Positions 1-5,359 of a stretch of DNA of 7,260 bases are shown here, piece after piece. The notes beneath the pieces were generated by a model. It had not been told where the DNA came from. It was given only the letters and a program-made list of their open reading frames with translations, and searched no databases. The position numbers and the translations under genes are program-made. Numbering within the stretch: position 1 is the stretch's first letter; every line of letters begins with the position of its first letter. This DNA is from Acidobacteriota bacterium (GTDB lineage Bacteria; Acidobacteriota; Blastocatellia; Pyrinomonadales; Pyrinomonadaceae): positions 1 to 7,260 of the forward strand of contig JAOTWT010000142.1 in the NCBI GenBank assembly GCA_029862725.1, given 5' to 3'.

Positions 1-49
1 ATAAACACAACGACTCCGACCGATGAGAGCTGATTTTTTGGAACGAGTC

Positions 50-104
50 TTGTTATTAAACGAAAACAAATAACTTTGACATTTAGGCGGTTCGAAAAAA
101 TTGC
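50..104 (+). promoter_or_regulatory. possible promoter region upstream of the hydrogenase operon
   Basis: The leader is AT-rich between about 46 and 104. A perfect TTGACA hexamer lies at 76-81, but the sequence 16-18 bases further on (AAATTG/ATTGCT around 98-105) is a poor -10 box. An alternative is TAACTTTG at 71-78, preceded by TTG at 50-52, which fits the TTG-N18-TAnnTTTG layout used by Bacteroidota. The strong Shine-Dalgarno sites in this operon argue against that phylum. I looked for a sigma-54 -24/-12 pair around the GGCGG at 86-90 and TTGC at 101-104, and the spacing does not fit. The promoter is therefore placed only roughly, and the start of transcription cannot be given. Confidence 0.3.
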
Positions 105-205
105 TCTCCAAAGGCATGAACTGAATGGCCGAATGCGGACCTCCTAACTTTCCATCAAAGCATACAGATTCCGGGAACGTATTTTCACGGATGGTTATGT
201 TGAAG

Positions 206-214
206 AAAGGAGGT
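206..214 (+). promoter_or_regulatory. ribosome binding site that fixes the small-subunit start
   Basis: AAAGGAGGT ends three bases before the ATG at 218. It is a near-perfect anti-16S match with rather tight spacing. It is the main reason for choosing 218 over the in-frame ATGs at 125, 191, 197 and 251. Confidence 0.8.
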
Positions 215-217
215 CCT

Positions 218-1411
218 ATGGAAAACAACATTCCAACGATCCTAAAAGCAATGGAGGCCAAAGGATACAGCCGCCGGGAGTTCTTACTTTTTTGCGGACT
301 CGCGACCGCCGCCGCCGGACTCAGCGGTTCCGGCCTGGCTCAGGTTGTGGAAGCATTTGAAACACAAGCGCGTCCGCCGATCATATGGCTGCATTTCCAG
401 GAATGCACCTGCTGCAGCGAATCCTTCATTCGTTCATCGCATCCGATTGTGGCTGATGTAATTTTTGACACCCTCTCGCTTGATTACACCGAAACATTGC
501 AGGCAGCCTCCGGAGTACAGGCCGAAAAATCACTCCAGGACACAATGAAAAACAACCAGGGTAAGTACATCCTGCTTGTCGAAGGTTCGGTTCCGATGGC
601 CGGCGAAGGAGCCTATTGCATGATAGGCGGCAGATCGGCAGAACAAATCCTTGAAGAAGCCGCCGAAGGCGCAGCGGCGATCATTGCATGGGGAAGTTGC
701 GCATCAAACGGTTGTATTCAGGCCGCTAATCCGAATCCGACCAACGCCACTCCGATACACAAGCTCGTTAACAAACCGGTGATCAACGTACCGGGCTGTC
801 CCCCGATCGCGGAAGTGATGACTGGCGTCGTAACGCATGTCCTCCTGTTCGGGAAGATTCCCGATCTCGATTCGCAGGGACGGCCGAAAGAGTTCTACTC
901 GCGAAGGGTTCACGACACCTGTTACCGGAGACCCTATTACGATGCCGGCCTGTTTGTAGAATCATGGGACGACGATTCGGCCCGAAAAGGCTACTGCCTT
1001 TACAAAATGGGCTGCCGGGGCCCCACAACCTACAACGCCTGCTCCGTTACAAAATGGAACGCGAATTTGAGTTACCCGATCCAGTCCGGTCACGGCTGTA
1101 TTGGCTGCAGCGAATCCGGATTCTGGGACAACGGTCCGTTTTATCAGCATCTTGGATCTTTCCCCGGATTCGGAATTGAATCTACGGCGGACACGATCGG
1201 TGCGACGGTAGCGGCCGTTACCGCGGGCGGAGTAGCCCTTCACGCGATCACCTCGAATGTTCGCAAACGCAAGGCAATAAGGGAAAACATGGAGGAATCG
1301 GTTGAGATCGAGAGGACGATAGATCGGCCCGAAGAGGCAGACGAAGCGAAAAACTCGAAGCGAGAAGAAGCGGTTCCTTCTGACAAAAAAGACACAGGAG
1401 GTGAATCATGA
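218..1411 (+). CDS. hyaA: [NiFe]-hydrogenase small subunit, Tat-exported, O2-tolerant type
   Basis: This is the Fe-S electron-transfer subunit of a respiratory uptake hydrogenase (397 aa; E. coli HyaA is 372). It passes electrons from the Ni-Fe site through three clusters to the membrane cytochrome b. Residues 17-26 (YSRREFLLFC) form a twin-arginine signal with RR at 19-20, followed by a hydrophobic stretch. Cleavage is likely after VEA46. Proximal cluster ligands are C63, C65, C66, C161, C166 and C194. These six include the two extra cysteines (C65, C166) of the [4Fe-3S] cluster of O2-tolerant enzymes, and E122 matches Glu76 of E. coli Hyd-1. Distal cluster: H232, C235, C260, C266. Medial [3Fe-4S] cluster: C275, C294, C297. 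A single membrane anchor lies at about 336-356, followed by a charged tail of about 40 residues. The stop overlaps the large-subunit ATG (ATGA). Equating positions with E. coli rests on my recall of that sequence. Confidence 0.97.
   Translation: MENNIPTILKAMEAKGYSRREFLLFCGLATAAAGLSGSGLAQVVEAFETQARPPIIWLHFQECTCCSESFIRSSHPIVADVIFDTLSLDYTETLQAASGVQAEKSLQDTMKNNQGKYILLVEGSVPMAGEGAYCMIGGRSAEQILEEAAEGAAAIIAWGSCASNGCIQAANPNPTNATPIHKLVNKPVINVPGCPPIAEVMTGVVTHVLLFGKIPDLDSQGRPKEFYSRRVHDTCYRRPYYDAGLFVESWDDDSARKGYCLYKMGCRGPTTYNACSVTKWNANLSYPIQSGHGCIGCSESGFWDNGPFYQHLGSFPGFGIESTADTIGATVAAVTAGGVALHAITSNVRKRKAIRENMEESVEIERTIDRPEEADEAKNSKREEAVPSDKKDTGGES
1396..1404 (+). promoter_or_regulatory. strong ribosome binding site for the large subunit
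   Basis: AGGAGGTGA is a full-length match to the 16S anti-Shine-Dalgarno sequence. Its AGGAGG core ends six bases before the ATG at 1408. It lies inside the last codons of the small-subunit gene, so the ATGA overlap combines translational coupling with strong independent initiation. Confidence 0.8.
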
Positions 1412-3123
1412 CCAGAGTAGTGGTCGACCCGATTACACGAATCGAGGGGCATCTGCGCGTCGAAGCGGTAATCGAAGGCGGCAAAATAACTGACGCATAC
1501 AGCTCGGGCACGATGGTTCGCGGTATTGAAAAAATTCTGAAAGGACGCGATCCAAGGGACGCATGGGCTTTCACCGAACGTGTCTGCGGGGTTTGTACTA
1601 CCGTACACGCTTTGGCCAGTGTCCGCGCCGTTGAAGACGCAATCGATATCACGGTTCCCAAGAATGCCGAACTTGTAAGAAATATCATGTTTTGTACCCA
1701 GTTCGTTCAGGACCACGTCGTGCACTTCTATCATCTGCACGCGCTTGACTGGGTCGACGTCGTCAGCGCTCTCTCGGCCGATCCGGAAGAAACGTCGAGA
1801 ATCGCGAAAACACTTTCGAACTGGCCAAAAACCTCGTCGGGGTATTTTTCGGATCTGCAGAAACGCTTGAAGACCTTTGTCGAAAGCGGGCAGCTTGGAA
1901 TTTTCGCCAATGGCTACTGGGGACATCCAGCGTACAAACTGCCCAAGGAAATAAACCTGATCGGTGTCGCGCACTATCTCGAGGCGCTCGAATGGCAGAA
2001 GGAAATCGTCAAGATCCACGCGATCTTTGGCGGTAAGAATCCGCATCCCAATTATTTGGTCGGCGGTGTTCCGTGTTCGTTCAACCTTGAGGAAGTCAAC
2101 GCCATTAACACCGAGAAACTGAATCTGGTCGGGAGGCTCATCAAAGACGCGATGGCCTTTGTCGAGCAGGTATACATTCCCGATCTGATGGCGATCGCCG
2201 GATTCTACAAGGACTGGGCCGCCATTGGCGGAGGTCTAAAAAACTACTTGTGCTACGGGGATCTTCCTACAAAGGGCTACGAATTCCCGGACCACTTCAA
2301 ATTCCCACGCGGCGCGATCCTCGACCGTGACCTGACAAAGGTGTACGACGTCAACGGGCGCGACGAGAACGAGATAAAGGAATACATCGCGCATTCCTGG
2401 TACAAATACGCGGACGGCGATCAGACGGGACTCCACCCGTGGAAGGGCGAGACGGAGTTCAACTTTACGGGACCAAAACCGCCGTTTGAGCAGCTGAATG
2501 TAGAAAGCAAGTACTCCTGGCTGAAGACCCCGCGGTGGAAGGACAACCCGATGGAGGTTGGTCCGTTGGCGCGTCTTCTTGTCGGCTACGCTAAAGACAA
2601 CAAGGAAATCAAGGAGGTGGTCGACGAGGCTTTAACAAAACTCGAGGTTCCGGTCGCGGCCCTGTTCTCGACTCTCGGACGCACCGCGGCACGCGGTCTC
2701 GAGACCCGGCTAATCGTTCGTTGGCTCAAGGAATTCTACGACGAACTGATCGGCAATCTGAAGACCGGGGAAATGAGCACCTTTACGCGCGAAAAGTGGG
2801 AACCGGAAACCTGGCCCGCTGAATGCGAGGGCGTTGGTCTCTCCGAAGCACCGCGCGGTGCACTGGCGCATTGGATCCGGATCAAAGACCGGAAAATAGA
2901 GAATTACCAGATGGTTGTTCCGAGCACGTGGAACGCGAGCCCCCGCGATGGGAAAGGACAGCGTTCGGCATACGAGGAATCTTTGATCGACACGCCGGTC
3001 GCGAGGGAAAACGAGCCTTTGGAGATCATCCGGACTATCCACTCGTTTGACCCATGCCTCGCGTGCGCGGTCCATCTCTACGATCCGGACGGAAAGACGC
3101 TCCACCAGGTGACGGTTAACTGA
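1408..3123 (+). CDS. hyaB: [NiFe]-hydrogenase large subunit precursor
   Basis: This is the catalytic subunit, which splits H2 at a Ni-Fe(CN)2CO centre (571 aa; the E. coli protein is 597). The four nickel-binding cysteines are present in two motifs. The N-terminal one is RVCGVCTTVH (R58, C60, C63, H67), and the C-terminal one is DPCLACAVH (C550, C553, H556). The early DPITRIEGH stretch (7-15) carries the conserved proton-path glutamate E13. The gene ends with 15 residues beyond H556, the usual removable peptide, so the product needs the endopeptidase encoded two genes later. It has no signal peptide, as expected for a subunit co-exported with its Tat-bearing partner. It starts four bases inside the small-subunit gene and ends 12 bases before the cytochrome gene. 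All key residues are intact and no frameshift is seen. Confidence 0.97.
   Translation: MTRVVVDPITRIEGHLRVEAVIEGGKITDAYSSGTMVRGIEKILKGRDPRDAWAFTERVCGVCTTVHALASVRAVEDAIDITVPKNAELVRNIMFCTQFVQDHVVHFYHLHALDWVDVVSALSADPEETSRIAKTLSNWPKTSSGYFSDLQKRLKTFVESGQLGIFANGYWGHPAYKLPKEINLIGVAHYLEALEWQKEIVKIHAIFGGKNPHPNYLVGGVPCSFNLEEVNAINTEKLNLVGRLIKDAMAFVEQVYIPDLMAIAGFYKDWAAIGGGLKNYLCYGDLPTKGYEFPDHFKFPRGAILDRDLTKVYDVNGRDENEIKEYIAHSWYKYADGDQTGLHPWKGETEFNFTGPKPPFEQLNVESKYSWLKTPRWKDNPMEVGPLARLLVGYAKDNKEIKEVVDEALTKLEVPVAALFSTLGRTAARGLETRLIVRWLKEFYDELIGNLKTGEMSTFTREKWEPETWPAECEGVGLSEAPRGALAHWIRIKDRKIENYQMVVPSTWNASPRDGKGQRSAYEESLIDTPVARENEPLEIIRTIHSFDPCLACAVHLYDPDGKTLHQVTVN
3076..3120 (+). other. C-terminal propeptide of the large subunit
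   Basis: These codons specify the 15 residues 557-571 (LYDPDGKTLHQVTVN), which follow H556 of the DPCLACAVH motif. In this family the peptide keeps the precursor open until nickel is inserted and is then cut off after the histidine. The cut site is inferred from the family, not from data here. Confidence 0.85.
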
Positions 3124-3130
3124 GGAGGAA
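3123..3130 (+). promoter_or_regulatory. strong ribosome binding site for the cytochrome b gene
   Basis: AGGAGGAA starts on the last base of the large-subunit stop codon. Its AGGAGG core ends seven bases before the ATG at 3136. The same strong pattern precedes all three structural genes, whereas the maturation genes have weaker sites. Confidence 0.75.
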
Positions 3131-3135
3131 AAATC

Positions 3136-3825
3136 ATGGATACCGTTCAAACAATTCCGTATCGCCGCGTATATGTCTGGGAGTTGCCCGTCCGGTTATA
3201 TCATTGGATCAACGCATTGGTGATAGTGCTTCTTGCCGTGAGCGGATATCTGATCGGCAACCCGCAGGCGATATTCTCCGCGGACGAGGCCTATCAGCTC
3301 TACTGGTTCGGGTGGGTCCGGTTCATACACTTTGCAGCGGCGTATATTTATTTCTTCAATTTTCTGTTTCGTATTTATTGGGGTTTCGTCGGCAACAAAT
3401 ATGCGCGATGGAACAGATTCATACCCGTCAAAAAGCAGCAGTTGAAAGACCTGCTCGAGGTCCTCAAAGTCGACATCGTCGAATCAAAACTGCGGGGACG
3501 GATCTCGGTCGGCCACAATATTCTGGCAGGCATCTCATATTTCTTTACGTTTTTGGTTTTTCTTCTTCAGGCGCTCACCGGGTTCGCTCTCTACTCGAGC
3601 ATGAGTGAGGGATTTATTCCGCGATTGTTCGGCTGGGTGATTCCGCTTTTTGGCGGAGATGCCGCGGTCAGGCAATGGCACCACATCCTGATGTGGTTTT
3701 TTGTCTCGTTTGTGATCGTTCACGTTTATCTGGTCTTTTACCACGATTATGTCGAAGGGCGGGGAACGACGTCATCGATCATCGGAGGGTGGAAATTCGT
3801 TCGCGATGACGAAATCAAAAAATAA
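3136..3825 (+). CDS. hyaC: Ni/Fe-hydrogenase cytochrome b subunit
   Basis: This is the integral membrane di-heme b protein (229 aa; E. coli HyaC is 235) that anchors the hydrogenase dimer and hands its electrons to the quinone pool. Four membrane spans are visible at about 24-42, 62-84, 129-152 and 185-203. Heme ligand candidates sit at their edges: H23 in RLYHW, H65 in RFIHF, H182 in RQWHH and H196 in VIVHVY. The family motifs RIYWGFVGN (79-87) and GHN (126-128) are both present. An extra histidine, H183, follows H182 where E. coli, as I recall it, has Arg. Its last 20 bases overlap the protease gene. The presence of this subunit points to a respiratory H2-oxidising role, not a soluble enzyme. 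Confidence 0.95.
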   Translation: MDTVQTIPYRRVYVWELPVRLYHWINALVIVLLAVSGYLIGNPQAIFSADEAYQLYWFGWVRFIHFAAAYIYFFNFLFRIYWGFVGNKYARWNRFIPVKKQQLKDLLEVLKVDIVESKLRGRISVGHNILAGISYFFTFLVFLLQALTGFALYSSMSEGFIPRLFGWVIPLFGGDAAVRQWHHILMWFFVSFVIVHVYLVFYHDYVEGRGTTSSIIGGWKFVRDDEIKK

Positions 3826-4279
3826 GAAGACGAGAGTGTTAATACTTGGGATCGGCAATGTGCTCATGGGAGACGAGGGTATCGGCGTTCACGTCGTCAA
3901 GGCCTTGGAGAAAGCTGTCCTGCCGGACGATGTTGAAGTGCTCGACGGCGGAACCGGCAGCTTTCTCCTGCTTGAGCCAATGCAAAAAGCGGGAAGAGTG
4001 ATCCTCGTCGACGCGACGATCGACGGCGCCGAGGCCGGTTCCGTCAGCCGTCTGCAGCCACGGTTTTCCACGGATTATCCAAAGACGCTGACGGCGCACG
4101 ACATAGGTCTCAAGGATCTGCTCGATGCTTTCTATCTGTTGGGCGAACCCCCCGAGGTAACGCTTTTTGCGGTTTCCATTCCTCCGCTGCAGGATATGGA
4201 GACCGAGCTTTCAAGCGAACTGCGGCCGGTCGTACCAAAAGTGGCTGGTCTGGTCCTGGACGAGGTAATGGCGGCGTAA
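3806..4279 (+). CDS. hyaD: hydrogenase maturation endopeptidase (HyaD/HupD/HybD type)
   Basis: This protease removes the C-terminal peptide of the large subunit once nickel is in place (157 aa; E. coli HybD is about 164). It has the family's opening β-strand and GxGN motif, LILGIGNVLMGDEGIG (12-27), then DGGT (47-50), VDA (68-70) and TAHDIG (96-101). The nickel-sensing residues E24, D69 and H98 match E16, D62 and H93 of HybD. I chose the ATG at 3806. The frame opens upstream to 3749, but that would lie 77 bases inside the cytochrome gene and add 19 polar residues with no family match. The only Shine-Dalgarno-like sequence is GGAGGG at 3784-3789, 16 bases upstream, so initiation may depend on coupling to the cytochrome gene. 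The stop TAA shares a base with the hypA ATG. Confidence 0.93.
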   Translation: MTKSKNKKTRVLILGIGNVLMGDEGIGVHVVKALEKAVLPDDVEVLDGGTGSFLLLEPMQKAGRVILVDATIDGAEAGSVSRLQPRFSTDYPKTLTAHDIGLKDLLDAFYLLGEPPEVTLFAVSIPPLQDMETELSSELRPVVPKVAGLVLDEVMAA

Positions 4280-4623
4280 TGCACGAACTTTCAATCGCAT
4301 TGAGCATGGTTGATATCGCGACCGAGACGGCGGAGAGGAACGGCGGCGGAAAAGTGACCGCAATATATCTCAAACTTGGCGCCCTTGCCGGCGTAGTCAA
4401 AGACGCGTTGCAGTTCTCATGGGAAGCGGCCTGTGCGGATACCGTGTTGGAAGGCTCGCGGCTCGTGATCGAGGACGTGCCGGTTGTCGTCTGTTGTTCC
4501 GGTTGCAGGGCGGAAAGAAAACTGGATTCGATTAACAGGCTAATTTGTCCAGTGTGCCAGCAACCGACACCCGCGGTTGTACAGGGAAAAGAGCTGGAAG
4601 TTACGGGATTGGAGATTGAATAA
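4279..4623 (+). CDS. hypA: nickel metallochaperone HypA
   Basis: HypA carries nickel to the hydrogenase large-subunit precursor, working with HypB in the cytoplasm (114 aa, normal length). The N-terminal MHE (1-3) is the nickel-binding site, with His2 the key ligand. The family start MHELSIALSMV is intact. The structural zinc site is the pair of CxxC motifs C73/C76 and C90/C93, with an additional C72 next to the first. The gene shares one base with the protease stop before it and one with the hypB start after it (TAATG at both ends), which implies coupled translation. A weak GAGG sequence near 4260 may serve as its ribosome binding site. Confidence 0.95.
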   Translation: MHELSIALSMVDIATETAERNGGGKVTAIYLKLGALAGVVKDALQFSWEAACADTVLEGSRLVIEDVPVVVCCSGCRAERKLDSINRLICPVCQQPTPAVVQGKELEVTGLEIE

Positions 4624-5327
4624 TGAGCGTTCCTCGTTTGGTCAAAGTCAGGGAAAACGTCCTGAAACACAACGATTTTTTGGCAAGGGAGCTTCGCAGA
4701 GATTTCGAAGCGGCCGGCGTTTTTGCGGTCAGCCTGGTCTCGAGTCCGGGCTCCGGCAAGACCGTGTTCCTTGAGAGCATTTTGAGAAGTCTGCGAAATG
4801 AGTATCGCGTCGCGGCATTGGTCGGCGATCTCGCGACCGACAACGACGCTGCGCGGCTTGCTCGTGCAAACGCCCCGGTCCGACAAATCACGACCGGCAC
4901 GACCTGTCACCTTGAGGCTGAAATGGTCAGGGACGCTCTCGATGGCTGGCCGCTTGAAGATCTCGATTTCCTGTTTATCGAGAACGTCGGAAATCTGGTT
5001 TGTCCATCGAGTTACGATCTTGGTGAGAACTACCGGATGGTCTTGATGTCCGTGACGGAAGGAGAAGACAAACCGCTCAAGTATCCGACGATCTTTAATA
5101 CCTCCGATGCCGCCGTAATAACAAAAACGGACATAGCTGAAGCCGTTGGATTCGATCGGGATGAAGCAAGGGCTTCGATACGTTCGGTTCGCCCGGACAT
5201 GGAAATCTTCGAGGTGTCGGCCAAGACCGGCGAAGGCATGGACCTGTTTACGGCGCGGCTTGTTGAAAAAATGAATAGTGCGGCAATGGAAGCAGCGGGT
5301 GGAAGGAGACAAGCCGTTGTGAATTAG
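4623..5327 (+). CDS. hypB: hydrogenase nickel-insertion GTPase HypB
   Basis: HypB is the GTPase that powers nickel delivery with HypA (234 aa). The P-loop is SSPGSGKT (40-47). Next come GDLATDND (68-75) and the metal-site residues C95-H96 in GTTCHLE and C127 in NLVCPSS, which match the Cys-His-Cys site at the HypB dimer interface. The guanine-specificity motif reads TKTD (167-170) where the textbook form is NKxD; TKxD variants occur in this family. SAKTGEG follows near the C-terminus. It has neither the N-terminal CxxCGC nickel motif of E. coli HypB nor a His-rich stretch, so it has no visible nickel store. GGAG at 4611-4614 sits eight bases before the start. The start overlaps the hypA stop by one base, and 32 bases separate it from hypF. 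Confidence 0.95.
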   Translation: MSVPRLVKVRENVLKHNDFLARELRRDFEAAGVFAVSLVSSPGSGKTVFLESILRSLRNEYRVAALVGDLATDNDAARLARANAPVRQITTGTTCHLEAEMVRDALDGWPLEDLDFLFIENVGNLVCPSSYDLGENYRMVLMSVTEGEDKPLKYPTIFNTSDAAVITKTDIAEAVGFDRDEARASIRSVRPDMEIFEVSAKTGEGMDLFTARLVEKMNSAAMEAAGGRRQAVVN

Positions 5328-5348
5328 GAGAATTAGCTCAGTTTGGAG
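5327..5348 (+). other. tRNA-5'-end-like sequence between hypB and hypF
   Basis: The hypB-hypF junction contains ATTAGCTCAGTTTGGAG (5332-5348), preceded by GGAGA. It strongly resembles the acceptor strand and D-arm of a bacterial tRNA such as tRNA-Ala. GCTC (5336-5339) can pair with GAGT (5346-5349). No anticodon stem or acceptor partner follows, because the sequence runs straight into the hypF coding region, so this is not a tRNA gene. It may be chance or a decayed fragment. The GGAG at 5345-5348 is also the likely hypF ribosome binding site, 11 bases before its ATG. Confidence 0.3.
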
Positions 5349-5359
5349 TTGTTTGATCG

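Larger units (their letters stand above)
1..217. other. upstream leader, no supported gene
   Basis: No supported coding sequence was found in this leader. The small-subunit reading frame stays open upstream to an ATG at 125, which would add 31 residues. That extension has no good ribosome binding site, is not hydrophobic and would move the Tat motif away from the N-terminus, so I treat it as untranslated leader. A two-codon ATG AAC TGA lies at 116-124. An imperfect inverted repeat (33-43 against 91-101, 10 of 11 bases) flanks the possible -35 element. The end of any preceding gene is not visible. Confidence 0.5.

Noticed and set aside
86..104. Sigma-54 promoter (GG...GC)
   Set aside because: GG at 86-87 or 89-90 is 17 or 14 bases from the GC at 103-104. 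The required distance is 12.
125..217. N-terminal extension of the small subunit from the ATG at 125
   Set aside because: The 31 extra residues are polar, have no good ribosome binding site, and precede a strong AAAGGAGGT with an ATG that puts the Tat motif in its normal place.
1240..2046. Antisense open frame (268 codons, minus strand) opposite the hyaA end and the hyaB start
   Set aside because: It is a shadow of two well-supported hydrogenase genes, with no recognisable motif or ribosome binding site.
5328..5359. Terminator between hypB and hypF
   Set aside because: There is no GC-rich hairpin followed by a T-run; the gap is short and likely co-transcribed.
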